A stretch of 64,000 bases of DNA from Labia minor (taxonomy: Eukaryota; Arthropoda; Insecta; Dermaptera; Spongiphoridae): positions 37,802,660-37,866,659 of the forward strand of contig OY720350.1 in the NCBI GenBank assembly GCA_963082975.1, given 5' to 3'. The notes beneath the pieces were generated by a model. The model was given only the letters and a program-made list of their open reading frames with translations. It was not told where the DNA came from and did no database searches. How positions within the stretch are numbered: position 1 is the stretch's first letter; each line of letters starts with the position of its first letter. Of this stretch, positions 35,640-47,470 are shown one piece after another. Both the position numbers and the translations under genes were made by a program.

Positions 35640-36475
35640 ACTTGTTAGTGTCTACGTACTTTATACTTAGACAAGGGGCTCCGCTCTCCTGTACCTCCTT
35701 CAGAATTAATAAATTATCGAATATCTTTGTATATCTTACTATTCTGTATAAAAATGTTTTACTTTTAAATATTAAATTTTATAAAAGAAAAATGATTATT
35801 AAATAATAATCTATAATAATGATAAAAATCTATCTATCTATCTCTGTGGCTCTTGGCTGCAGCAACCACACTTCTCCAAGTATCCCTATTCTGAGCCACA
35901 ACCCTCCAATCCCTCTCCCATCTCTCTTACATCCCTTTCCACATTATTCACCCACCGCGTCCTTGGTCTTCCAAGCGGACGTTTCCCACTCGGTCTCACC
36001 ACCAATATATTTTTAGCTATTCTTTCCTCTCCCATACTAGCCATGTGCCCTGCCCATCGCAGCCTTCTCGATTTTATAATTCTTAGAGGCGGATTAAACC
36101 GAGGGGCCCACCGAAACCTAAATAAAAATATTTCCTTAAAAAAAATTTAAAAAAACTGTTGAATTTTTGGATAATCGGTGTTTAAATAAAACAAGTTATT
36201 CTTGATACAGATCTTTATTGAACAACAGATCTTTATGCAGTCGTGTTTGAACCCCGACTAACTTAATAAAAAATAATCAATTTTGGGTCTCGGCGACCAC
36301 AGTTAAAATTATGTATTTTTTACATAAGTACTATATTTATATGTAAGTATAAAACAGCCTAAATTATAATATAAACAAAATTTGTCTTTCAATAACAAAG
36401 GACCCATTTCAATTTTACCGCCCCCCCCCCCAATCAACTTAATCCGCCACTGATAATTCTAATGATAAAAATATA
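35640..36475 (-). repeat. retrotransposon tail with hairpin-ended element, interrupted by a MITE
   Basis: Same composite as 11960-12610: the 'ggggctccgctctcctgtac' end at 35672, the GATA tail (35829-35845) and the tail-coding part to 36083. The MITE 36084-36452 splits the sequence 'cgattttataattct'. Confidence 0.7.
36084..36452. mobile_element. hAT-type MITE, 369 bp, nested
   Basis: Inverted ends TAGAGGCGGATTAAAC / CTTAATCCGCCACTG with a perfect 8-bp duplication ATAATTCT (36076-36083, 36453-36460). A second, inverted family member is at 37931-38314. Confidence 0.88.
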
Positions 36476-37027
36476 TGCTTATTTGAGGAGGGTTAATGTT
36501 CTGTATTGGGCGCTAAAATTCTCTTATTTTACAAACGATTAATCTATAGTGACAAAACCGAAATAAAAATTGATGCAGATGGGTGTTTTCTCAAAAAAAA
36601 TATTTTTAAGCAGCAAATTTCGATCTTTCAACACCTTATCATAAAATTTCTCACACTCATTGATACATTTTTAGTTTTTACTATAGTTGGTTAAAAACGG
36701 GACAAAATTGAAATTTTTATTAAAATGAAAAAAATGGTACGTATAGTCATCCTAACTATTATGCTTAGCGGGCCGCGCTAAATGTAGTAAATCTTTGGTA
36801 CAAATTAAATTTATCTATATAATTGAATGATTGTATCAGATACCAGACTTTGTTAATTATGCATTTTAAAATATGAAATAAATTGATATTGTAAACATTT
36901 TATTAAATTAATTAATTATTTTATTATTATATTAGTGTTAGTATTAGTACTAGTGCCTAATACAGTTTATTCATCTAGTTTGCCAATATTTAGTAGATAA
37001 TTCACCTTAAAAAAAAACAAACCTCTG

Positions 37028-37296
37028 ACTTAGTACGTCCTACGCAAGGACAACGCCTATCAAGTCGGTTATATCAATGAGGTGTCCTATGATCAGTAGA
37101 ACGGGTCCTCTCAACCTTTACCTTGATTTTCTTGATCGGAGGCGCTATCAAGTAGCTTTTCCCCAATGTTGTTCCCGAAGGCTGGGTTGATTCCGTCCCA
37201 TAGACCCCAACTAGGGAAATTCCCTTGCCAGGCCCGGGACTTGACCCCGGGGCCTTGTGGCAGGTTCGCTACCCACACACCCAATGGCGCCTTCAA
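37028..37296 (-). repeat. tRNA-related SINE copy
   Basis: The best preserved long copy. On the minus strand it has the head GGCGCCATTGGGTGTGTGGG, TAGCGAACC (A-box-like), GGGGTCAAGTCCCGGGCC (B box), the conserved body and a TTGCGTAGGACGTAC 3' end. Confidence 0.7.
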
Positions 37297-37930
37297 TTCA
37301 CCTTAAAATATTTATATAATATTAAAAAGTATTAATTTTTAAAATAAATTCTGATATTGTTATAAATATTATTTTAGTTTCAAAATAAGAAAGTTTGGGG
37401 GGTTTCATTTAATATTATTCTCAATAAAAAATTAAACATATTTGATAGGTTGTATACTTTTTCATATTCCTTCAATAGAATAGTGATTGGATAGATCTTG
37501 TTTCTGCCCATGGATTAGAATAAATTTTTCTACAGTTTTACATTAATCTCTTCATCCGTTTGATTTCATGTTTATAAAGATAAATAGGTGTGCAATCCAT
37601 TCAATGTTTGGTATATGGATAGAATATAATTAAAAGCCACACTCAATAGGGAATACACTAATTAAAAATTCTTAATGATTATAAATAAACATATGAACGA
37701 TTGACAAGTTATATAACATCAAAAAGATTCCAACATATTAATTACCTATATTTCAGCTTGTTTATATTATAAATACATTTATATTAATTTATTAATTAAA
37801 GCTACTATTAGAAAATATTTTCATAGATATGAATAATGTTGCTTTATTTTATATTCTATTATATTATTTCAAATTAATATTTGGATTAATTTTAGAGAGT
37901 TCAATGCTAATCAATAATAGAACTTGTCCG

Positions 37931-38314
37931 CAGTGGCGGATTAAGTTGATTGAGGCCCCGGGCGGTAAAATTGAAATGGGCCCTCTATTATTTACAATTA
38001 TAATTAAAAGACAAATTTTGTTTATATTATAATTTAGGCTGTTTTATACTTACATATATAGTACTTATGTAAAAAATACATAATTTTTACTGTGGTCGCC
38101 GAGACCCAAAATTGATTATTTTTTCTTAAGTTAGTCGTGGTTCAAACACGATCTCTTGTTCAATAAAGATCTGTATCAAGAATAACTTGTTTTATCTAAA
38201 CTCCGATTATCCATAAACTCAACATTTTTTTTAAATTTTTTTAAGGAAATATTTTTATTTAAGTTTCGGTGGGCCCCTCGGGCTGGTGGCCGCCCGGCGT
38301 TTAATTCGCCTCTG
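37931..38314. mobile_element. hAT-type MITE, second copy of the 36084 family
   Basis: CAGTGGCGGATTAAG ... TTTAATTCGCCTCTG, with the same body as 36084-36452 in the opposite orientation (GGTCGCCGAGACCCAAAATT). The target duplication is not clear. Confidence 0.8.
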
Positions 38315-39059
38315 GTCACGATTCTGAAAACAAATTAAATATTAATTCGTTTATATCATTTAATCAAAAAATTATATTTATTATAATAAAAAATATATAT
38401 CTGTTTTAGTTCCATTTAATAATAGTAATATAAAAATCAAGCCTAGATGTGAAAAGAAAATAATTTCTGAATATTTCTTTTGTTTCATTTTTGACATTTG
38501 TAAAGTAATTTTATGTACAATTTTAACAACTATAAAATAAACTCACTTTGAACGGTTATTTATGTTATAATTTTTTACTTACTACTTAAAAATTCATAAA
38601 TAAATTAATAATTATCATTTTTTTTGAAAATTAAATTAAAATTGAAAATTGAATTAAATTTTAAATTAATATAACAATAATAATAATGAATAAAATATAA
38701 TATTTTAATTTCAAACCATTAGTCATGCTCCACCGATAAATACTAAAACTGGCAATAAAAGGGTCCTAGGTCCTAAAAGACTATTAAATATAAAAAATTT
38801 AATTTCAACATTGCTATCTTCTGGCAGATGATGATTCAATAGTCGTCTGAAAATAAAAACAATTATTGTTTTAAATATTTAAATTTTATTATTGTTAGTA
38901 ATGTTCATCTCCCCATCTTCTTAGAAGTTTTTGTTCATCATACACAATCTTTACTATTTTGATAATAATATTAAGGGGTCTCAATCTTTAAGAAAATATT
39001 TATATTTTACTTATGCCACGCCAATACTCGTTAATTTGATTAATATAACTGTAGGGAAT

Positions 39060-39336
39060 TTAGGGGTCGCTATTGGTCGGTGAATTGGCGCACTTGGGGG
39101 AATGCGGCGACGGTGATGGTAGAGCGTGGGGGGATGCGGTGACGGCGTCTGGGGCGCTCGCTGCTTGGAACGGCGTTGAGAGGAAGCACTAACTGCGATG
39201 ATTTCGTGATTGAGAATGGCTGAGCTGGAGGCAGTAAGATGCGCCAGGCTTTGGCTGACTCGGTCGAGTTGCTTTGGTAGTTTTGATGAGCCAAAAAGCT
39301 CCATTCCCACATAACTATATATAATAGGGAGATCAT
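39060..39336 (-). other. GC-rich segment with overlapping open frames, possible exon of gene B
   Basis: About 270 bp stand out by GC content and by long open frames on the minus strand. One frame reads WEWSFLAHQNYQ, then AKAWRILLPPAQPFSI. Another reads VGMELFGSSKLPKQLDRV, then a basic, proline-rich stretch. It lies between the 40.9 kb and 31.6 kb exons of gene B, on the right strand. I could not find a pair of good splice sites in a phase that joins the 31516-31694 exon, so the coding frame is undecided. Confidence 0.3.
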
Positions 39337-40021
39337 TTTTCTCGTTAAAGTTCATTGAAATACATAAGAAATAATTTAGGCTAGAAAGGAGGGAGGGCTG
39401 TATAGAATACAAGAAAAGAAAATATCCCAATAAAAGGTTGACAGTAAATTGAAATTTTCGATGGCACGTCTTAATTTTATTAAAAACGTGACCAAAGAGA
39501 GAGCTTCTCTGTTTGTTATTCATGAAAACCCCATCACGGAACCTTTTCACATTCAAATTACCCACCACCTCCCTCTAAAAAACCCTTACATATCTACCCA
39601 GTTTATTTTCATCAATTCTCTTATTTTAATTAAAATTTCTTTTATGTATGAACATACTAGATTTATTTTTCAATTTTATTTTTCAAATTTGTATTTTATG
39701 TACTTAATTTTTTTTTTTAACAGATTATTATAAAATTTATAAATAATTTATATAAATAATCTAATTTAAATGAATATTATACATTTTTGGTAGAGTAATT
39801 AATTTCATTAATTGGTAATAATTTATAAAAAAAATAACATTGTACACATTACATTAACATTTTTTTTTCATTTGAATATTTAAAGTTATGACGACCCCTC
39901 TTTAAATTTCATTATTGAATTTAATTAGTCATTATAAACTATCACTATAACATTACAAATAAAGCATACACATCATATATTTGTATATTTTTTTTAGGAG
40001 GAGGCAAAAATTCTACATCAT

Positions 40022-40346
40022 AGGTTCCCAAACTTTTTTGTGTCGTAGACTTCTTGTCATGTTTATCGGTTTTGGGTAGACCCCCTACTTAACGTGAAAT
40101 TGATTTTTTGTAAAAAAATTTTACCTTTTTTTTGAGCCTTATTGAAAATATCGAAAAAAATGAACCCTTTTTAATGACCTTATTGAAAAATCGAAAATGT
40201 TTAAGAGCCATATCAGAAAAAATTTTACCTTTTTTTAGAGCCATATTGAATTGATCGTAGACTCCCATTTTAATTTCATGGACCCCCAAATTTTTTATTC
40301 GATGTCCCCATGCATGCCGCCCTCTGGGAGTCGATAAAGACCACAT
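40022..40346 (+). repeat. hAT-like MITE family K, copy 2
   Basis: Inverted relative to 2884-3125. It contains gttttgggtagaccccct, a triplicated 'gagccatattgaa'-like unit and 'catggacccccaaatttttt'. Confidence 0.5.
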
Positions 40347-40354
40347 TTTATTTA

Positions 40355-40835
40355 TTTATTAATTCTAATCTAATCTATGAACTAGTATGTTGAGAACATG
40401 CATGGATGTAAGAGGCAACCACCTGAAAATTCCTAACAACTATATATATAACTACCTACTAATTCTAAAAATACCTTTGTCTCTTCTGCCTCCTTTATCA
40501 ATGCTTCTTCTTGAAAGATGTACTCTGAAATTCCCTAATCTCACTCAATTCTGTCATATAATTTGATATATTTCTCTATAATCTCCTAATGAATATTATC
40601 AAAAGCAAAAAATCATTGTAATTTAATTATACTTTCTATATTTTATTAAACTTTACTTTAAATATTATATTTACATTTATATTTTAAAGTGCGCCATGCT
40701 AAATAAATAACGATTATTACTTACATTTGGAGAGCTGTATTTCAATCATTTCATCGTCATGAAGGATGGAGAAGATAATCAAGAATTCAAATCAACATTC
40801 AGTAGCAGGAACGAAGATTGAAACATGAAATAGAA
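40355..40835. repeat. dispersed repeat J, copy 1 (copy 2 at 63095-63610)
   Basis: About 480 bp, including 'gctctgaaatttcctaatctcac', 'atttggagagctgtat' and 'gatggagaagataatcaaga', occur at both places in the same orientation with high similarity. It is much more alike than the gene A/B exons are, so it is a later repeat and not part of the old duplication. Confidence 0.65.
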
Positions 40836-40911
40836 GAAGAAAAATAACTTATTAGTTTATAATCAATAAATTTAAATTGAATTAAAATTAAAATTAATAA
40901 TAAATACTGAC

Positions 40912-40997
40912 CTCGGGGTTAATAAAGGGTTGATATTTCTCGCAGATTAAACTCAAAGAACAGCTCGTAGATTTGAATGGATGTCCATCACTCTCGC
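40912..40997 (-). CDS. candidate exon upstream of gene B, M14-like motif
   Basis: This 86-nt open segment has a tttttttctttatcgag acceptor and a GTCAGT donor. It encodes ESDGHPFKSTSC, then SLSLICEKYQPFINPE. The C-x2-Y-x-P-F-x2-P-E ending resembles the M14A segment 'PCSE.Y.GP..FSEPE'. It also starts with two bases of a split codon, exactly like the gene 1 exon at 6023 that carries that segment. If real, it would make gene B an M14-type gene whose known exons form a C-terminal extension. No other M14 exon was found near it, so the reading is tentative. An A-element terminus lies about 14 bp from the acceptor. Confidence 0.4.
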
Positions 40998-41204
40998 CTC
41001 GATAAAGAAAAAAATTTTCGTGATCGCAATACTATCTCTTACGAGATAGTAAAAATAATTAAGATTAGATATTTATATTATATACAGGAAATAAAAAAAT
41101 AAGATATAAATAAATAAATAATATTATAGGTTTTTAAAAATATTATCTTATTTCTGTAATATTAAAATACTAAAATTATTTTACATCCTATATAGAACCA
41201 TGAT

Positions 41205-41952
41205 CAGTGGCGCAACCAGGATTTGATCCTGGGGGGTTTTTTGACTAGTCGCTCCACCTTCCTATGGCGCCCCCCCCCCCCCCCGGGCTCTCTCAAAGAC
41301 AAATTTTCATTAAGATTTTTTTTTATATTAAATATTTAAAAAAGTTTTGTAAATGAAACACTTATTTTACAAAATCTGGTAAAAAATTTAATTTTGTATT
41401 TTATTTACTCGTATTCACAGTTTTAGAAAGAAAATATTTTTTCCAGCTGTAAGTAAATCATTTTAGCTTTCCTCGTGAAATAAGGATAGCTTATACGATG
41501 ATCGGAGTATTTTGAAAATTTTTACTCCGAGATTCTTCGAGATTTCCACTTTTCAGACGGTTCTGAATCCAAAACTGCAAAAAAAATTTTTGAATCGGCT
41601 GGTTACCGAGATTACGTCTAAACAAAATGAGATATTGTCTTGAAATTTGATATTTAGATGTTTTTTTTTTGGAATGATGGGCGGGATTGGATTGTTTTTG
41701 ACAAGATCGGACCATAAGTAAGGGTAGTTTAAAGAGGTGTCAAAGCACATTTTATTGATTTTCTCAATAAATACTGATTTTTATGAGAATTATACTATCG
41801 TATTAAATTTATAGGGAATCGAATTTACTAAAAGTTTCATTATATTCATCTTTACCTAAACTTAATAATAAAGGAGTTATTTATAAAAAACTACTTTAAG
41901 ATTTCGAAAGCTTTTAACCCCCAACCCCCCCCCCCCCCTGGTTGCGCCACTG
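41205..41952. mobile_element. hAT-type element, 748 bp, non-coding
   Basis: Inverted ends CAGTGGCGCAACCAGG / CCTGGTTGCGCCACTG are perfect. The flanks are accatgat and tccatgat (8 bp, one mismatch). Homopolymer C/G tracts lie inside both ends. No transposase frame. Confidence 0.85.
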
Positions 41953-42664
41953 TCCATGATTATAATAAGTTATAATACGCATTTAATAGACATATAATAA
42001 AAATATCTTAGAAAACATAAGAAAACTAATTATGATTATATTATTAATTTCATGAAGATTTTATTCTGTTTAATTGATATATAGTTAATAGAAATATTAT
42101 TCATTTTTCAAAAGTGTTATAATAATATGAAATTGACAAAACAATATTCATATGAGATTTGAAAGGAACGGTAATGAGATTAGAAAGAATATATAGAATA
42201 TTTAAAATTATATATTCCTATATGAATATAAGCAATTTATATTTTTTTGATTTATAATTATATTATATGAATTTTGAAAATAATCAGCACATCTTCCTAT
42301 TTTTTAAATAAATAAGTTTTAATAGGATTAATATATATATTGAAATTTAAAAAATATTTCAATAAATATATTTAAAGAAAAATCAAATTTTGTATATGAT
42401 TTTTTAATTTTTAAAATTTAACTTTTAATAAAATTTAATTAATGAGATCTGATAGAATTTTCAAGATTAATTTTTTTCAAAGATTTGAATGAAAAATTTA
42501 TAAATTTATTTGGGTATATGAATAAAAAATTATAAAAATGCACTTTATAAAATTTAATTTTTATTGAAATATTTTTTTTTTTAAAGTTCAATAATCTTCT
42601 TTTTAATTAATAAAAATAAATAATAAAATTACAATTAATTCTTGATTAGCGACTGATTAAGGGA

Positions 42665-42830
42665 TGATTTCAGTGGAGAGGCCGCTTAGGGTCTTACACA
42701 CATCAGGTAAGGGGAACTGAGGAGAACTGAAGCGTACGAGTCAGCCAGCCGGCCGGAGTAGGTGTGGTCAGGCGGCGAAGGGGCAAGGAGAGGGGCGAGC
42801 GGGGAGTGCAGAGGTGAGCGCTCTACTGCA
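42665..42830. other. small GC-rich island with splice-donor-like sites
   Basis: About 160 bp with ccggccgg, cggcgaaggggcaaggagagg and two plus-strand donor-like sites (TCAGGTAAGG, GCAGAGGTGAGC) in an otherwise AT-rich intergenic region. It may be a promoter or non-coding first exon. No protein frame was recognised. Confidence 0.3.
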
Positions 42831-43498
42831 AATTATTTCAAATGAAATACATATTAAAATAAAATAAAATAAACAAATATTAATTTTTTAAAATTAGTGG
42901 TGTTTTAGAATACATCGTAAATCGAATCAATAAGCTTAATTTTATTCAAAGATCTTAATGAAAATTTTAAAAAAAAATTATAAATATATCAATAAAAGAA
43001 GTTCACTAATGAAATTATCATATTTAAAAAAAAAAACAAGGAGGTGGCGTATTAATGTAAATTTGTAAATGGTTCAATTTAAATTTAAAATTGTTTGCCG
43101 AATGTGATATAATTTTAATTTAATGTAAATATATTTCATAAAAAAGAGGGTAAATGGTAAAAATTGTTCTTATCTTGGTTGGGATACGGTATAGTAAGGC
43201 TACATGTCATTTCGAAGATATCGATGAGTTATGCTTTTCTTTGCCGTGTTCTTAGCAAATTACGTTAAACAATTCTTTTCTAGTATCAATTTCTAATTTA
43301 ATTCTAAAAAAAATTTAGTAAGTAATACATTAGTTACATACCCGATTAACATTTTATATATTTCAACCTTCTTTGGTTCCAGTATATTTTTCAGTTGGAG
43401 GAAATATTTCCAAAATAATTTTTTTATATATGCAAATTATAATTCATAAATCTAGTCCAGTTTTTTCTAAATTTTTTCAATTTGGTTCTTAAAAAAAT

Positions 43499-43655
43499 AA
43501 GATGACCTGTGGCCAGGTCCGAACCGACGATGAAGTAAATTAATTTCCAGCTACAGAAACAATTTCAAATAATTTTAATATTTCTATTAATGTAATAAAA
43601 AACAGATATGGAGATAACATAAATATTTTTAATTTTATTTTATTTATAATATATG
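43499..43655 (-). repeat. repeat family B, 3' end fragment
   Basis: Contains the hairpin gacctgtggccaggtc and 'aatttccagctacagaaaca', then breaks off. Confidence 0.75.
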
Positions 43656-43716
43656 AGATCAAAATTAAAATTATTTATTCATATAATCTTAAAAATTAAA
43701 AGAGAATAAAAGAAAT

Positions 43717-44211
43717 AATTAGCTGGAGTGTCTCCACTCGACTATCTCGCAATTTGAATTGGATTAAATAACATAATATATTATATTTAAATTAAATTAA
43801 ATTAATTATAAATTATAAATAATAAATAATAAATATTAAACCAGCGCATGTTTGGCTTTTTGTTGATGGCACCACGTCACGTGTTGGCGCGTGAGATTTG
43901 CAGTGTTAAAAAATTAATTCTGGTAATTTCAGCGAATCAATCAAGCTGAAATTCTATATATAGCAGTTTTATACAATTATTAATCATGTGAAAAATTATC
44001 AAACATATATCTTTATTTTTACGGTCACTTTAGAGGAAAAAAAATCAAAACGTTGTAGGTAATGACCCTCTTCCGGTTGAGCTACATTTCTCAAAAGTTG
44101 ATAGAAAACTATGAATTTTGAATAATGTCCATGTACCAAATTTCATCATTCTAGCTCAAACCGTTTTTGCGCAATCTTGCCTACATACATACACACACAC
44201 ATACACACACA

Positions 44212-44249
<38 letters not shown>

Positions 44250-44366
44250 TTTTTCTCAACCTTAGTGAAAATGATTCAGGAACCTTCAAAACGTATAAAA
44301 ACATCAAAATCTCAACATCGAAAATTTTCGTGATCGCAATACTATCTCTGGCGAGATAGTAAAAAG
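43717..44366 (-). repeat. repeat family A, complete reference copy
   Basis: From the ctggagtgtctccactcg hairpin end with ACTATCTCGC, through GGCACCACGTCACGTGTTGG, a CA microsatellite (about 44185-44246), to the other end actatctctggcgagatagt followed by A's. Confidence 0.9.
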
Positions 44367-45008
44367 ATATACTATACTTCGTGCTTTTCAAATATTTAGA
44401 ATTGATTTTTCCTTATTAATTTTCCTACAATAGGAATAGAAAAGGAATAGATAGAAAAGATAAAAATTGAATAGGATTCTATTATTATCGTATATTATTA
44501 TTATTTTACAAATTTGTTTATTTTTGTTTTAATTAAAATAAAACCTTACACACTCCTGCAACATTTTAAGAGAAATTATTAAATAAATAATAAATTGAAA
44601 TGGAAATTAAAACAGAATTAATAATAAAAAAAAAATGAATGAAAAAAGTAGATTATAATTGGTGATTAAAAAGAAGCGTGAATGTGTAATTTTTGTTTTA
44701 TTTTTTTTCTCTTAATTTTATTATTTTTCCAAAAAACAAAATAAATAAAATAAAAATAGATATGCTATGTTAAAGTTGAAAATAATTATATAAATATTTA
44801 CGGTTTATTTTATAATGTGGTATATGCTCCAATCAGCACAGGGAATTAAAATTCATATTCCTGGATGGGTAGACGGCTCTTAATAGGATTGCATGAGTGC
44901 TATTCCCTCCGCTCAGCATCATATGAATATTATAACATTATTGAAATGTAAAATTACATAAAACATAATTTTCATACTTTTAATCGAAAAGAAGGATAAT
45001 TGACTTAT

Positions 45009-45363
45009 TACTGACCGACGATAGGAAGGGAAGGGTTATTTTCACACCAAATTTCACATTTGGAGATTTTTACAAATCTCCAAGAATCATGCACTTTGTA
45101 TTGGTTTTATCCTCGAGAAAAAACATCTTTATTACTTTTTTCTTAATTTAAAATTATATGACGTCATCCAGCCATTCATGACGTCACAGCCTGGTCTTAC
45201 ATATATATTATAAATAAAATAAAATTAAAAATATTTATGTTATATACCTATCTGTTTTTTATTTCATTAATAGATACATTAAAATTATTTGAAATTGTTT
45301 CTGTAGCTGGAAATTAATTTACTTCAAACCGTCGGTCGGTTCGGACCTGGCCACAGGTCAATT
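45009..45363 (+). repeat. repeat family B, deleted copy
   Basis: Begins ttactgaccgacgatagg and ends with the complete 3' end (CGTCGGTCGGTTCGGACCTGG, then the CAGGTC arm). The microsatellite section is missing. Confidence 0.8.
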
Positions 45364-45519
45364 TATTTTTTTTTAGAACCAAATTGAAAAACTTTTGAAA
45401 AAAGTACGAAATGTTCTAAAAAAACGGGACAATAGGCTGTCCTGAAGACTTTTTTCAGGACGCCGTAACAGAGCACATAAAAACGGGACAATTCCGGAAA
45501 AATGGGACGTTTGGTCACC

Positions 45520-45810
45520 CTAACTATAGGACAATTGGAGAAATGTTGCGGCCAAGAACTTTCGAGTAGCGTTGAGCAACAGAAATAGATAGATACACAC
45601 AATAATAATACATAATTAATTTATTGATTAAATTAAAATATATTGTAAAAAAGAACACAAAAAAATGAATGTTTTATGTAATATAGTGATTGAAACAAAA
45701 TGGATGAAAACCTTTTACATATTGACTTTCAACCAAATACTATCTATCACTCGAGGGTAGAGGGGACAGAGCCTCCGTCCAAGTGTGCAGATCGCCAAAG
45801 GCACAAATTT
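45520..45810 (+). repeat. retrotransposon 3' tip joined to the hairpin-ended element
   Basis: A short 'gcggccaagaactttcgagt' tip with atagatagata, then the same spacer and end sequence (gattgaaacaaaatggatga; agatcgccaaaggc) as at 13400-13612. Confidence 0.7.
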
Positions 45811-46600
45811 AAAAAAATTCAAAATATTTCTTTTTGATTATTGCAGTGTCATCGACTTTCAATATACGTTTCAAATTTGAGCGAAATCGCTCAACTAGAA
45901 ATGGGTTAAAATCCAATTTTTAACATTACAGACATACAGAAAAGTGAAGTTAATAAAAAGCGTATAAAAACACACAGATTATATATATACAAAATAATTC
46001 AAATTCCTGTGTATTTAAAAAAGTTAGAATTTATTATATTACTTAATTTGAAATGTTCTCACATATTTTAATTGAATAAGTTACCCCCTATTGTTATAAA
46101 GATTTTTTCCTATATATTATCAAATAAATATCTTATTTATTTGGAATGCAATGAATATTAGTGTAATGACCGTTGTGTGGTACAATGGAATCCCAAAAGG
46201 ACATAGAACATAGTTTAACACCCTGAATTCCACTGCGTTCCAATCTAGTATTGTATTGGGTGACTAAAGGCAGCACAAGAATGATAAATTCGCATAACAA
46301 ATAAAGTGAGGGTAGGAGAAATTGAACAGGGGGAAAGATTCACGCAAAGCCAATTGACTAAATAGATTTATCATTCAATTAAAACATAAAAAAAAAAATT
46401 TTATTCAATTTATTTCATGAATAATTAATTAAATTTTAATAATAATGTTTTTATATTATTAAATTGAACATAAATAAAGTAATATACTAGTAGAGATGTG
46501 ACATTTAAGAACATTTGTTTAATAAATAAAATGAAATCTTGTCCAATGTTATAAACTATATTCCTTCATCGTTCCCTATCCTGAGTCATTAATTATTATT

Positions 46601-47470
46601 ATTAATTACTATTTCGCCAGAGATAGTATTACGAACATGAAAATTTTCGATGTCGAGATTTTGATGTTTTTATACGTTTTGAAGGTCCCTGAAGGTTGAG
46701 AAAAATGTGTGTGTGTGTATGTGTAGATGTGTATGTGTGTAGACAAGACTACGCAAAAAACGGTTTTAGATAGAATAATGAAATTTGGTATTCAAAATTC
46801 ATAGTTTACAATTTCAATACAATTTTTATATAACAAAATAATAGTGGAGTACCGGGACCCCGAGCCTCGGCTCGGTACTTAAATTAAAAAAAATAATTCA
46901 TTATTATTGGGTTTGGCTGGTAATATTAATACTTGGGGCACCGAGCTGAAATATAATTCTTTAATTATTTATTACAATTATTAAATGTTGCATCAATGCA
47001 TCAATCTGATTAATATGAATGGAACTTGGGGTCCTCAATAATACATAAATATGTATTATTAGGTATGTTTCTAAGTGAATGAATATTTTTTTTTATTGGA
47101 AGAATGATAAATATATATCGTAATTTATAATTATAAAATATTATTAAAATATATATTTTTAATTTTATTAGGAAATTAAATAAAAAATTTTAAAATATTT
47201 TAAATATAAAAAATTATTAATACAATAACCTTTAAAAAAAGGCGGGAGTCAAATTTCAATATGGATGTCATTTTTGTCTGATCCATATATAAATTTAAAT
47301 TAAGAAAAAACTAATGAAGATGTATTTTTCCTGAGATGTGATCAATAAAACTCAATTTTTCTTTATAAATACTATATCTAGGGTCAATTTCAAAAAAATC
47401 GTTAGAGCGGTTTTTGAGAACCCATGGCTATATATACAAACAATTTTAGCTAGTTTAATAAGATAAGATA
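46601..47470. repeat. family A 5' half, hairpin-ended element and family C copy
   Basis: 46601-46808 is the family A 5' half (ttactatttcgccagagatagt). 46840-46965 is the CCGAGCC/GGCTCGG hairpin element. 47255-47470 is a family C copy ending gctagtttaataagataaga. Confidence 0.65.

Noticed and set aside
40735..40800. Minus-strand frame IIFSILHDDEMIEIQLSK before a GTAAGT, looking like the strand after the M14 Cys motif
   Set aside because: No acceptor in frame. The copy at 63.5 kb has indels and similarity extends through non-coding sequence, so it is repeat J.
41491..41750. Minus-strand frames of 65 to 74 codons
   Set aside because: They lie inside the 748-bp non-coding hAT-type element and show no transposase motif.
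44118..44391. Open frames of His-Thr or Cys-Val repeats
   Set aside because: Translations of the CA microsatellite inside a family A element.
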